A stretch of DNA of 64,000 nt from Dysidea avara (Eukaryota; Porifera; Demospongiae; Dictyoceratida; Dysideidae), in the NCBI RefSeq assembly GCF_963678975.1, contig NC_089272.1, forward strand, positions 5,390,359-5,454,358. Reading direction: 5' to 3'. The position numbers and the translations under genes were made by a program. The notes under the pieces are model-generated. The model worked only from the letters and a program-made list of their open reading frames with translations. It ran no database searches and had not been told where the DNA came from. Within the stretch, counting starts at the first letter, position 1, and every line of letters starts with the position of its first letter. This document shows, piece by piece, positions 35,325 to 47,380 of the stretch.

Positions 35325-38290
35325 GCAGCTGATCTCTCTACTGGGTGACTTGAAATGTAGCTGAACTATATACAGGATGGTTTCTTTGTAGCTGAACTCT
35401 CTGTAACAGGTGATTTGTTTGCAGCTAAACTCTCTACATGGTGGTGTCTTTATAGCCGAACTCTCTACATGATGGTTTCTTTGTAGCTGAACTCTCTATA
35501 AGGTGACTTCGTCTAGTTGAACTCTCTACAGGGTGATTTTTTTGTAGATGAACTCTCTGCAGGGTGATTTGTTTGCAGCTGAACTCTCTACACGATTGTT
35601 TCTTTGTAGCTGAACTCTCTACAAGGTGACTTCGTCCAGTTGATCTCTCTACGGGGTGATTTGTTTCTAGCTGAACTCTCTACAGGTGAATTGTTTGCAG
35701 CTAAACTCTCTACATGGTGGTTTCTTTGTAGCTGAGCTCTCTACAAGGTAACTTCTTCTCTACAGGGTGATTTGTTGTAGTTGAATTCTCTACTAGGTGG
35801 TTTGTATGAGGCTGAACTCTCTACATGGCGGTTTCTTTGTAGCTGAACTCTCTACAGAGTGATTTGTTTGCAGCTGAACTCTCTACATGATTGTTTCTTT
35901 GTAGCTGAACTCTCTACAAGGTGACTTCGTCCAGTTGATCTCTCTACGGGGTGATTTGTTTCTAGCTGAACTCTCTACAGGTGAATTGTTTGCAGCTAAA
36001 CTCTCTACATGGTGGTTTCTTTGTAGCTGAACTCTCTACAAGGTAACTTCTTCTCTACAGGGTGATTTGTTGTAGTTGAATTCTCTACTAGGTGGTTTGT
36101 ATGAGGCTGAACTCTCTACATGGCGGTTTCTTTGTAACTGAACTCTCTACAGAGTGATTTGTTTGCAGCTGAACTCTCTACATGATGGTTTCTTTGTAAC
36201 TGAACACTCTACAAGGTGACTTCTTCTAGCATGATCTTTCTACAGGGTGAATTGTTGTAGCTGAACTATCTACAAGGTAACTTCTTCTAGCTGATCTCTA
36301 TACAGGGTGATTTGTTTGTAGTTGAATTCTGTACAGGTGGTTTCTTTGTAGCTGAACTCTGTACATGATGGTTTCTTTGTAGCTAAACTCTTTACAAGGT
36401 GACTTCTTCTAGCTGAACTCTCTACGGGGTAATTTCTTTGTAGCTGAACTCTCTATATGATGGTTTCTTTGTAAATGAACTCTCTACAAGGTGAATTTTT
36501 CTACCTGATCTCTCTACAGGGTGATTTGTTTGTAATTGAACTCTGTACAAGTGCGTTTTTGTGGGTGATCTCACTGCAGGTTGATTTCTTTGTAGCTGAA
36601 CTCACTAAAGGGTGATTTTGCTTGTAGCTGAACTCCTTGCATTGTATCTAATTTCTAGCTGATCTCTCTACAGGGTGATTTGTTTGTAGCTGATCTCTCT
36701 ACAAGTTGATTTGTGTGTAGCTGATCTCTTTGCAGGTTGATTAATTTGCAGCCGATCTCTCTACAAGGTAATTTGTTTGTAGCTGAACTCTCTATAAAGT
36801 GATTTATTTGTAGCTGATCTCTCTGCAGGTTGATTTCTTTAGCTGAACTCTCTACAGGGTGATTTACTTGTAGCTGAACTCCTTACATTGTGACTAGTTT
36901 CTAGCTGATCTCTCTACAGTGTGATTTGTTTGTAGCTGATCTCTCTACAAGTTGATTTGTGTGTAGCTGATCTTTCTACTGGTTGATTTGTTTGTAGCCG
37001 ATCTCTCTACAGGGTAATTTGTTTGTAGCTGAACTCTGTACAAGGTGCTTTTTTGTAGGTGATCTCACTGCAGGTTGATTTGTTTGTAGCTTAACTCACT
37101 AAAGGGCGATTTGCTTGTAGCTGAACTCCTTACATTGTGTCCAGTTTCTAGCTGATCTCTCTACAGAGTGATTTGTTTGTAGCTGAACTCTCTATAAGGT
37201 GATTTATTTGTAGCTGAACTCCTTACATTGTGTGTAGTTTCTAGCTGATCTCTCTACAGGGTGATTTGTTTGTAATTGATCTCTCTACAAGTTGATTTGT
37301 GTGTAGCTGATCTCTCTGCAGGTTGATTTGTTTGTAGCCGATCTCTCTATAGGGTAATTTGTTTGTAGCTGAACTCTCTATAAGGTGATTTGTTTGTAGT
37401 TGATCTCTCTGCAGGTTGATTTGTTTTAGCTGAACTCTCTACAGGCTGATTTCTTTGTAGCCGATCTCTCTACAGGGTGATTTGTTTGTAGCTGAACTCT
37501 CTACAAGTTGATTTGTGTGTAGCTGATCTCTCTGCAGGTTGATTTGTTTGTAGCCGATCTCTCTACAGGGCAATTTGTTTGTAGCTGATCTTTCTACAGG
37601 GCGATGTTTTTTGTAGCTGACCTCTCTTCAGGGTGATTTGTTTCTAGCTGATCTCTCTACAGGGTGATTTTTTGTAGCTGACCTCTCTTCAGGGTGATTT
37701 GTTTCTAGCTGATTGCTCTACAGGTTGATTGGTTTGTAGATGAACTCTCTACAGGGTAATTTGCTTGTAGCTGAACTCCTTACTTTGTGTCTAGTTTGTA
37801 GCTGATCTCTCTACATGCAGGTAATCTGTTTGTAGCTGAACTCTCTATAAGGTGATTTGTTTGTAGCTGATCTCTCTGCAGGTTGATTTGTTTTAGCTGA
37901 ACTCTCTACAGGGTGATTGCTTGTAGCTGAACTCCTTACATTGTGTCTAGTTTCTAGCTGATGTCTCTACAGGGTGATTTTTTGTAGCTGAACTCTCTTC
38001 AGGGTGGTTTGTTTCTAGCTGATCTCTCTACAGGTAGATTTGTGTTGATTTGTTCATTGCTGATCGCTCTAAAGGTAATTGATTTGTTGCAGTTGAACAC
38101 CCTGCAAAATGTTTTGTTTGTAGCTGATCACTCTAAAGGGTAATTTGTTTGTAGCTGAACTCTCTCCACAGTGACTTGTGTGTAGCAGAATTCTGTGTAA
38201 CTGAATTCTCTAGAGAGTGACTTAATTGTAGCTGAATTCTCTACACAGTGCATGACTTGCAACTGAACTCCCTACAGAATAACCTGTGAT
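35325..38290 (-). repeat. 31-bp satellite array, right arm
   Basis: This is the same 31-bp unit as 27941-32220 in opposite orientation (GTAGCTGATCTCTCTACAGG form), with roughly 95 units. It is uninterrupted by MITEs, unlike the left array. Confidence 0.95.
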
Positions 38291-39150
38291 GTAATAAAAT
38301 TCTATACTGGAGTAAATAAATTAGCCGAATGCTCTATTAGGGTGACTGTTCTATTAGAGTATCTCGATCTCGCATTTGCTACACGGAGTTGGCTTTCGAA
38401 TCATAACTCAGTGGTTTGTAATCCGATTCTTCTGTACTACTGCAAGGACTTTCTATGAAGATTGTTCCAGCTATACACCGATTTTCAGCTCATTGCTCTA
38501 AGCGGTTTGCCTAGTAGGCGTGAAAACTAATACTTTTTTATTCATAAAAATCGATCGCGTAATTGTGACACAGGTTGGGTTTTGTGTCATATCTCCGTGG
38601 TCTTTATCTCGATTCCTTTCAAACCACCAAAAGGCACTCCTACGATGGTTACTCCATCTACATAGCAATTTTCAACTCATTCCATGAAGCGGTTTACCCT
38701 GTAGGCGTGACAACAAATCGATCTTGTTTTACGCGAATAATCGGTCATAACTCCTGAACCATTCATCGGATTTGTACCAAAGTTGATGCTAGGATTCGCC
38801 TTTGGACTCCCTTTCTGTGTGCCAAATTTCAAGGCGATCGGAGTACGCGTTTGCTTGTTATAGCAATTTTTGCAAGTGTGCGAAAAGACGAAGAAGAAAA
38901 AACGAAGAAAAAAAAACGAAACTTTAGCAGCTCGTATCTCGGAAATGGCTGGAGCGATTTCCTTCAAATTTGGAATGTAGACTCCCTTGGCTGGCGGGCA
39001 ACTGTATAGCAAATTTGGTTCCAATCAGATAAGTGATCACCGAGATACAAAGGTGTGAAAATGACGTTTTCGTTCTTCCTGTCAATATACTAACGGTGTG
39101 GCGCGCCGGCTTCTTGGGCCGCACGACACACTACCGTGTGTCTTGATACC

Positions 39151-40343
39151 AATCCCTACTTCCTTTTAACAATTTAGATTCTTTAATTAAATAGCTAGTT
39201 TATTATGGGCTTTCGGTAATACTTTACTTAAACTGAAGAATAATTCTAAATGTCATTGTTCCTGAACTGGAACTAGAACTGTATTTCTAAAGGTTATGGT
39301 TCCACAACTAGAACTGGAACTGTAATTTTAAAGATTATGGTTACAAAACTGGAACTAGAACTGTAATAACTAGCTGATACTGGAACAACACTACTAGCTA
39401 GCAGCTCATACAAGAACATCTGATAGATTTTGTTGTCTTGTCATAGCCGGAGTGCTATTTGAAGGTCGCTGAACACCTGTGTAGGGAGAAACAATATAGT
39501 ATAACAAGAATAAAGTAACTGCATAGCTAGCTAGCACTGAACATATACGTGCAATAAACATTAACAATCAGCTAGTTGCTTCCTACCCATCAAAAATGTG
39601 GCATAGCATGATTGTAGTTTCCATCGTACCACTTCATACTAAATATTGTAGTACAATGTCATACTATGATACATTTTACTACTGCTACGGTTAAACTGCA
39701 ACTACGTTTACAACTATACGTTACGCTGCACTTTGTTTTGACATGTACCGTATATAAAGACTTTTACACTAAAGTTTTGTAGTTTAGTTATACCCAGTGT
39801 TCATAATATTTGTACTAGAGTAATCTGTAGTATAGTCTGTACATAGTGGTTATCATATTTCATACTATTGCACTTCCTTACTTTAGGGTATAAAGTTTCA
39901 AATTTACCACTCAGTGTTGAAATATTGTCACAAGTGTTTACTGTAACCATATGCTTATCTTCAGTCCAATAGTCCAGTGCAGTGATCAGATACTACCAAT
40001 TTGAAGAGTGGCTGGGCACATTAATGTGAAATTAAAAATTGCGGTCAGAAACTTATTACTGACCAGGTGGCTGTACAGGTAGTGACCAAAACACAGAACA
40101 GACTGTAAATGAAATCGTGGCCTGGTTCATACACTCCATCTTTAAATTTTTGCGCTTTAATATTATTATAGTTGCATGCAATAATCCAATTGTGCTCAAA
40201 TTATGTGTGAAGTTGCCACCATACACTGACTCCATATGCGGAGTAATTTTTGCCTACATTTTCAAATTTTCATCTTTCATAACTTTTTGTACTATTATGC
40301 TATGTCAATGCAATTTTGAGCTCTTAGTACGCATTTAATTGAC
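39151..40343. other. Stretch without recognisable gene
   Basis: Degenerate GAACTGGAACTAG repeats fill 39255-39380. The first part is an inverted copy of the inner spacer ending at 34472. No domain-bearing frame is seen. Confidence 0.5.
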
Positions 40344-40351
40344 TTTATGAT

Positions 40352-40959
40352 TAGTGTTGCACAGATATGCATTTTTTCACATTTGCCGATACCGATTATT
40401 TGCCTATTCCTGTAACCGATATGCCGATATTTACCGATATTCTTCTATTCTTCAGAACAGAGGAGGAGGAGCAGAATGTATAAACTGCATTTGTAATGAT
40501 GATGTAATCAATGTAATTAATTACGTGGGCGGCCGACTTTTACAATGTTTTATACGGTTTTGCTACTATCTCCTTTCATGGAAAAGGAAGCCAAGTAGTT
40601 ATAAAACAGCTAAGCCAGCTTATCAAACAGTGTTTTTAGTGGGACTACAGACCCTTTGTGAAGAGTGATCAACTAATTGCGTGGGCGGCCGATAAATATA
40701 CACAGCCTACTATAGCCTTGCAACCATACTTGTGCAAATAAACAAGCCAAAACAGTTACAAAACAGTTACAACAAACCACTTACTGCTACATTCACCACC
40801 TTCTTTACTTTCACCTTTTCATTGCCATCAATTTAACGATTGATTGTGGGTTTCGTTTAATCGGCAAATTATTTCCACTTCGTAGCCGATACCAATACAT
40901 GTAAAATTAACTAATATCGGTTGTTACCGATAATTCAACCGATTATCGGTGCAATACTA
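40352..40959. mobile_element. hAT-type MITE with 8-bp duplication
   Basis: Termini TAGTGTTGCACAGATA and the complement of TAGTATTGCACCGATA are flanked by TTTATGAT (40344-40351, 40960-40967). The interior holds many CCGATA/TATCGG motifs and a CGTGGGCGGCCGA block twice (about 40524 and 40679). It is 608 bp. The internal frame is not a transposase. Confidence 0.9.
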
Positions 40960-41082
40960 TTTATGATGCAAGTTACAGAATCCAAATATTGTGTTCCAGT
41001 ACTGAGATATGAACTGTTATGTGAAAAGGTGTAGTTTGTGCCCTCATGCCCTATTTTCACAGGCCTGGTCACATATATGACT

Positions 41083-41560
41083 GTCTCAGCAAAAATCTGA
41101 CTTGGTTTGCACAACTTCCAATTCTTTTTTTATTTTCTCACCATTATCTACATGTGCAAGGAATGGATCACCAACGTTTCAGCATTTTGTGGTGAATAGT
41201 TTTGGAATTATACACTGTAGCATTAGACAGTAGACTATACTGAAATAAACTGCAGGTGCTTATATTGGCAGCTATTACTTCTATTTGTGTTTGTGTACAA
41301 TGTTGGAATTTGACTTAAAGGTTCACCTTGGATTAGCGATCAACAAATGTATAGTTCTAGCCCTGTAGTGACTTATGCATTTGGGTATGAAGGAAGTTTA
41401 ATTAAAGAAACTAACAACAATCTTGCTTACGTTCACCGCATCATAAACAAAAAACACATGTCACACTCATACTGTTTAGTCTACGGAAGCAAAACAATAT
41501 TTTTAATTCTCCATAAGCAGGCAAATAAGATGGTGTATACTTTTAAGGTGGTGTTAAAGC
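41083..41560 (+). repeat. Second copy of the 3525-4079 element, 3' end lost
   Basis: It begins with the TGACTGTCTCAGCAAAAATC terminus and follows 3562-3960 closely (GGATCACCAACGTTTCAGC and beyond). The right terminus is not recognisable. Confidence 0.65.
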
Positions 41561-41599
41561 AATAACGTGCATTCTTGACAACAATCTGCTGTGTCTCAA

Positions 41600-42411
41600 T
41601 ATGGTCTCAATTTTAAGACATATTAAAAGCTAGTACTTAATTTTGCATGGTAATAAACTACACATACAGGAATCTATCACTCGTACAGAGCATAAAGCGT
41701 AGAACTGCTCTCAAGGCAAGAAATTGGTGGTACTTAGTGGACCACAGAAGACACGTTATCTCTCAGTAACCTCAAGTTTTAGCTCCAATACTTCACATGA
41801 TGAAAGCATACTATTACAAGAATCATTCTACGTATCAATAAGTGGAAACCATTTACAAGTCGAAATATATGGTGTTTACAAGCAGATTAGAGCCTTGTTC
41901 CACCATTCGCACCAAGCGAAGAAGCCATAGAATGGATATATGATATACTGATATGTAGAATTATTGAGACACTGTTGCTTATCATTCATATGAAGTTTCA
42001 TGGCTGTTCAACCCATATCTACAAAGGAAAGACCATGTTTGTAACAGGCTGTAAGGTGAGTAGAAACAAATAATAATTATTAGTGGAGCTTGTTTTCACA
42101 TTGTCAAGGTTGTTAATTTAAGGTGAGTTACATTCCACCTGAACTGTGTAACAGCAGCTGCTTGTTGTTTTTGCTAACAACTCACCTGTTACTCCTGTAG
42201 TGGGGCTACTAAGTCATATGATCATTCACTTTGTGATAAAAGCACTAAATTTGGTGTGGTGATGCTTTACTACATGCATTTTCATTTTAGGATGGGTACC
42301 ATTAAAAATTACAATGGTGAAACCACCATAATTAACATTTTTGAAAAGCTTTGAACTAAGGAAACCTTACAAATGTACACTTCTTATCTCTACATTCATG
42401 CAACATATAAA
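41600..42411. other. Stretch without recognisable gene
   Basis: Only frames under 70 codons occur, with no motif or splice support. Confidence 0.4.
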
Positions 42412-42648
42412 TGTGACCCGGTCTGCGAAAAGGGCTCTTATAGCCTTTCCAATTATCCATGTTTGGCTAATCGTAACTCCTACTCTACTAACACTATCAC
42501 CATGTAATTACACCCACAACTACTGCCAGGTTAGGGTTATTGAGTGACCAAATTGTAGGCTTGTACCATATTCACCAGTCAAGTTATGGGTTACCATATA
42601 TATGCAATTGGAAAGGCTATAAGAGCCCTTTTCGCAGACCGGGTCACA
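42412..42648. mobile_element. TGTGAC-family MITE, near-perfect termini
   Basis: Inverted repeats of about 50 bp start TGTGACCCGGTCTGCGAAAA. It is 237 bp and non-coding. It is the best preserved member of the family seen here. Confidence 0.85.
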
Positions 42649-43358
42649 AATGAACATGAAAACACATGTTTGTGTGTAGCAAGAACACGTTTATAGTAAA
42701 TTATCTGTATTTTTCAGTGTAATCATGACCATTAGTAGGTAACAGCAAATACCTTGGTTCCGTTGTGATCCCCATAGCAAGAGGAATTTGGAATTTTTTG
42801 TTTCGTGTCAGTGCTCCCTAGGAGACGGAAGACATGAGTGTTAGTCTGCCTTGCATTGGTAAGTCATTTGCTATCGTTGTTTCTCTTATTTTGCCTTCAC
42901 CCTGGTCATAGGAAGGGTCTGGAAAACAAAACTTACCCAGCAATGGATTTGCCTGTTCATAGAGAATGTAAATTTTGTCTTGGTAGAGGACTGCATTTGT
43001 AACTTATGACTGTATAATTAAACGGCTACAGTCTATTTTTCGTATTATCACTGTACAGGTCGATTTTCCTGTTGTTTGCCACTTTGTAGTGCAAAACTTC
43101 AAGGCTTCTAGAACTGGACCTTTGGTTGACCATTCCTTTGGCTATCTAAATAAAGAAAATGTAATAATGGAAATCGAAAATGTGCTAAGATAATGTGGTT
43201 CTTGCAGATCCAGTCACGTATAATGTTTATCTAGAAGCTACAAAGTTAAATTCAAACCAAATCTTAAACACACTAACAACTCACTAGAAACAGAAGCTCA
43301 AGCAGGAGCTTACTTTACTATCTATAAACTGTTGTGCACTGGGATATAAAATAGGTAT
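42649..43358. other. Stretch without recognisable gene
   Basis: A lone TGTGAC-type terminus (CAGATCCAGTCACG, about 43206) is present. Nothing else is recognised. Confidence 0.4.
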
Positions 43359-43363
43359 AATTG

Positions 43364-44217
43364 CAGGGCCATAGCCAGACTTTTTATCTGGGTAGATTCG
43401 TTTAGAAGAAAAGTGGACCTTTTTATATGACATGATTCAAATTATATTATGGTGTGTGTTCGCATGCTGAAACTAGGGGGGTCTGGGGGCATGCCCCCTC
43501 AGAAAATTTTTTGAAAATAGATGCATTTCAGTCAATAAAAATAACAATTTTTTTAGGTAAGCTGAAGACCAGCTGCATGGATGATATCTGGAAAAATATC
43601 TCTACTGTTACTGTCATTATACCATCTGCACATGCATGTATCTAAATATAATATATTAGAATGTCACAGTGAATAAGAATGGGAAAGATTGAGCACTCTC
43701 CCATGATCAACAGGGAGGGCAGTGGAGCAGAACAAAGGGTGTCTTAAACAATGAAATTTACACATTGCATATGGAGTTGAAGCATGGATGCTATTCGTGG
43801 GCTCTGCATCAAGGAGCTTGTCTACCATAATCTTATATTTTAATGAAAGCTTGATTCGATCTACATGTAAATTAAGTAGCTAATGTAATTGTGACTGCTC
43901 TATCAGAGTGATTGTTCTATTAGAGTGGTTGACTGTTCTATTAGAGTATCTCGATCTTGCATTGCATTTAATACAAGCACAGAATTACTTACTCGTAGCA
44001 CTTAATTTAGCTTCTTATTAGTGGTATCTAGTAAACTTTAGCTAATGGACTTTTATTCCTGAAGATTTGGACTTGTATACTAAAATTGTGGACCTTTTTG
44101 GTTAAATTATGCACCTTTTTGCTAAAATTGTGGATATTTTTACTGAAATTGTGGACCTTTTTCCAAGAGCGTGGTTCTACAGAACCCCCTGGGACCCCTC
44201 CCCTGGCTACGGGTCTG
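43364..44217. mobile_element. 854-bp MITE with CAGGGCCATAGCCAG termini
   Basis: The left terminus CAGGGCCATAGCCAGAC and the right CAGACCCGTAGCCAGGG (read inwards) are flanked by AATTG on both sides (43359-43363, 44218-44222). The interior has GGGGGTCTGGGGGCATGCCC near 43478, a tandem of about four 25-bp AAATTGTGGACCTTTTT units (44079-44163) and the TGACTGTTCTATTAGAGTAT motif (43930). The superfamily is uncertain, since a 5-bp duplication is unusual for hAT. Confidence 0.7.
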
Positions 44218-44367
44218 AATTGGATGATACCATTGTTGTTACACTCATCCTCAACTTTGCTCCAGACTTGCGTAGTAGCAATGATATCATCCTCATAACA
44301 ACGGCATTTAACTATAACATATTGCTCACCTTACACAAAGTCCAATTGTAATACCCACAGAAGTATT

Positions 44368-44610
44368 TGTGACTGGATTTGCAAAAATGTACCTGTTTTA
44401 CACACAAACTTTGACCCATCTTTGAAGTTTGAAGCTTCATAACTCTTTGATCATAGCATATATTTTCCTGAATTAAATGGAACTACAATATCTGGCTGCA
44501 TTTTGATGCTAAAAGCAAGTTAATCAGTATAGGGAGTGAAATGTTACATCATTTTGTTTGCCTGTGTGGAAAATGTGTGGAAAAGATACCCTTTCACAAA
44601 TCCGGTCACA
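44368..44610. mobile_element. TGTGAC-family MITE
   Basis: TGTGACTGGATTTGCAAAAA on the left and TCACAAATCCGGTCACA on the right are inverted. It is 243 bp and non-coding. Confidence 0.75.
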
Positions 44611-44702
44611 TTTTGAAACATATGTATGTGTAATCTCTGGGTGATGTTTGTGTTATGAGATCTAAAAAACAGTGCTTGAGATTGTTAGCCTGAAATTGTT
44701 TA

Positions 44703-44822
44703 TGTAATAGTCATACAGGTGCACCTGCGAGCGATTTTGTTGATATATGCACCTGAAGCATGAGGGCTAGAGCTAAGGGTATATAGATCAGCAAAACCCT
44801 TTACACTTGTGGTATATGTGAT
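44703..44822. repeat. Degraded palindrome of the AGTTGTAACATG family
   Basis: The layout and partial sequence resemble 26024-26147 (GCATGAGGGC centre, TTTTGTTGATATATGCACC arm), but the arms pair only in patches. Confidence 0.4.
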
Positions 44823-45544
44823 AAATATCACTCTAGGTACACTTACCTGATAGGTGAAGGAACTTCAGAGCACTCACCCTGTATCTTTTGTACATCATTG
44901 TTAGTGGTTTTAATAGCTTAGGCTAATAGCCATTAGAACATTGTTCAGATGTCATTATGTTTGCAGCACCGCAAATATTGCAACTGTGGAATCCAGTTTT
45001 ATTTTATTTTAGTATTTTGTACTACATTAAACCGTGTTTCTGTGTATTTTGTACTACTATTGTGACAGCAAGCTAATATAATTATACTAAGTAGTTAGGA
45101 CTATAGCTCACCTATTTAAATCTAGTTGTCTTCTCTGTGCTGTTCCATGATTTTCTCAATGGCTGACATGTGGTGGGTAGAAATATGCCTCCACGCATTG
45201 TCCAAATGATTATTTTACTGATAATCCATCGTTTAGTAACTGTCAACTAGTTGAAACTTCGCTATTACTGACACATAATTATACACTCTGTGTCACTCAA
45301 TGATAATGAGTCAAAGCGTATCATATCGTTAGCTGGTTGGGCATCAAAGCCATGGGCAAGCCATGTTTCCATGGTGTTACTCAATGTGGGCTTAACTCTG
45401 AATGGACACCTTTGTATGTCCACGTTAAAGTGATATACTGTATGTTGTATAATACATAACTCCTAAATAAAGTTGCATTATAATTTGAAATCCTGGTGAG
45501 TATACGCGCATGGCTTGCTTGTGACAGACTCTTTTTTGATAGTT

Positions 45545-45735
45545 ACTAAAGTCTTACACACATTTTCAACTGGTTAAGCAATGTTATAGCAAGAAGTGTG
45601 ATGGTGAGCATAGTAATCATGGTACAAAATTACATACAACAGTTTGCAATGAGCTTGGCAGGCCAACATAGTCTATGGGTTATGCAAAACTTCTACATTT
45701 TCAAGAGGCATTGATAAATAATTTACCCTTGGATC
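45545..45735 (+). repeat. Approx. 200-bp dispersed repeat, third copy
   Basis: It shares TGCAATGAGCTTGGCAGGC and ATTTTCAAGA with 22630-22850 and 23510-23715. Confidence 0.7.
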
Positions 45736-45837
45736 ACTTCTCATAGTACAATAGGACCAGGCAGGCAGGCAGGCAGCTATAGTGCAGAATTGCTGTGCTT
45801 CGGAGAAGGAACTATTGATATATGCATGAGTGAAAAT

Positions 45838-45915
45838 TTCTTCCTGTCAAGATACCCATGGTGTAGTGCACTGGCTTTTTTGGTTACACGACACAAGGTA
45901 GTGTGTCTTGATGAA
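45838..45915. repeat. Solo fragment of the giant foldback terminus
   Basis: TTCTTCCTGTCAAGATACCC to GTAGTGTGTCTTGATG resembles the 39073-39150 terminus. No partner end is seen nearby. Confidence 0.65.
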
Positions 45916-46069
45916 TTAATAAATATTTTTACACTGTATGTGTTAGTTCCGATGATCATTAATTCCTTATAAAGCAGTAGCATTGGCTAACTGAACATCT
46001 GTTCTTAAAGAAGTAACACACCAACTTGTTTAAACTTTGTTGATGCATTAGCAGTATATGTAGTGTAAA

Positions 46070-47310
46070 TGAGGTGGCACCATTTAAAAAGGATCTTTAG
46101 AAAGTCATGGAGGAAAACCAAATTACTTTAGAGCAGTTGTATAACTGTGATGAAACATGTTTGTACTATCGAAGTTTGCCCGCTAAAACTATTGCGGCAC
46201 AATCAGAGAAACAAGCTGCTGGAATGACAAAAAAAATGTAAAAAAAACAAAAGGATTGTGTGACATTAATGGGTTGTAGTAATGGTACAGGAACCCCCCA
46301 AATTTCCACTGATGTTTGTGGGCTAGGCTGCCAACCATAGGTGTTTTAAACATCTAAACAAAAAGGCATTGCCAGTTGTTTACTACAACCAAACGAATGC
46401 TTGGGTTGATTGTAAATTGTTTTACGGATTGCTTTTATTACCGTTATATTCCAGGCATTAAAAAGCATTTACAAGACTAAGGCCTTCAAGTCAAAGCATT
46501 ACTGTTGCTTGGTTATGCTTCAGCTCATCCTTAAGCTGGAAGTCTGACGAGTGATGATTGTTGTATAAAAGCTATGTTTCTGCCACCCAGTACAAAAGCA
46601 CCAACTCAGCCAATGGACCAAGGTGTACTTGAGGCTCTGAAGAACAGGGACAAAAGATGTTTTGCTACACAACTTACTGTTAGAAGATAAAGATGGGCAG
46701 TCAATGGTTGAGTATGCCAAATCCATAAACCTGAAAGATGTAGTTGATATGGTGGCTAGTGCATGGGATGATATCCCTGCGTCAACTTCAAAAAAGATAT
46801 GGAATAAACTGTTGAAGTTTGGAGAACCAGAGAAAAATCAAAGAGCCACTGATACAGCAGCTACTTTACACACTGAGTCTGAGGAAATAGACACCACTGC
46901 TGAGAATGATCATGCTGCATACCAACAGATGTTGCATTCTCTAGTCAATGATATATCAGATCAGGAGTTTTCTGAATGGTAGGGTTAAGATTCTGATGAT
47001 GCAGTATAATGCAGAAATAATCAATCAAGTCACCACCACTCCAGATGAAATGGTGGAAGGTAACGATGGTGATGATGCTTCTTATTCTCAGCAAGTGGCC
47101 ACATGTGAAGAAGTGACTAGACTTATGGACAAGTATTTAACTTGGTATAAATGTCAGGATGAGTGCACTGCTCCATCACTAATGGTGTTAAAGAATGTTA
47201 GAGACCTAGCTGCACAAAAGCATTTTAGTAATGTTAAGCAACTTACTCTTGGCACTTACTTTCATTCAACCCCAAAAACTTACCTATATGTATACACTGT
47301 ACTGTAAAAC
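46070..47310 (+). pseudogene. Tigger/JRK-like (pogo group) transposase pseudogene
   Basis: The translation begins in the DDE domain: EQLYNCDETCLYYRSLPAKT (the N-C-D-E-T block holds the first catalytic Asp), then AAQSEKQAAGM. After several stops and frameshifts come a PPSTKAPTQPMDQGVLEAL-like block near 46585-46640, LLLEDKDGQSMVEYAKSINL (46681 on) and the JERKY-like tail LMDKYLTWYKCQDECTAPS (47125 on). The N-terminal CENP-B-type DNA-binding part is absent. A poly-A signal-like AATAAAAATAAAA lies at about 47348. At least three disruptions make it inactive. Family JRK/Tigger is confident; flanking TA was not identified. Confidence 0.85.
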
Positions 47311-47380
47311 TTGATGTATGTGAAGACCACTTATATACTTATTTAGTCAATAAAAATAAAACACAGTGTTAATTGATGAT

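Larger units (their letters stand above)
27064..39150. mobile_element. Giant 12-kb foldback element with satellite-filled arms
   Basis: The inverted termini begin GGTATCAAGACACACGGTAG and run for about 870 bp (27064-27940 against 38291-39150) before reaching arrays of a 31-bp satellite (27941-32220 and 35325-38290). Inner unique parts follow and end in 300-bp palindromes (32441-32735, 34801-35099). A 2-kb spacer separates the arms. No transposase is recognisable. Runs of T and A cut the larger frames. The arms differ mainly in satellite copy number and a hAT MITE in the left arm. A solo terminus is found at 24738 and 45838. Confidence 0.85.

Noticed and set aside
27941-38290. 31-bp regular repeats as a possible CRISPR array
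   Set aside because: There are no unique spacers between units, units drift freely, the arrays are inverted copies of each other, and the context is eukaryotic.
43364-44217. Assignment of the 854-bp MITE to hAT
   Set aside because: The visible direct repeat is AATTG (5 bp), not 8 bp, so I left the superfamily open.
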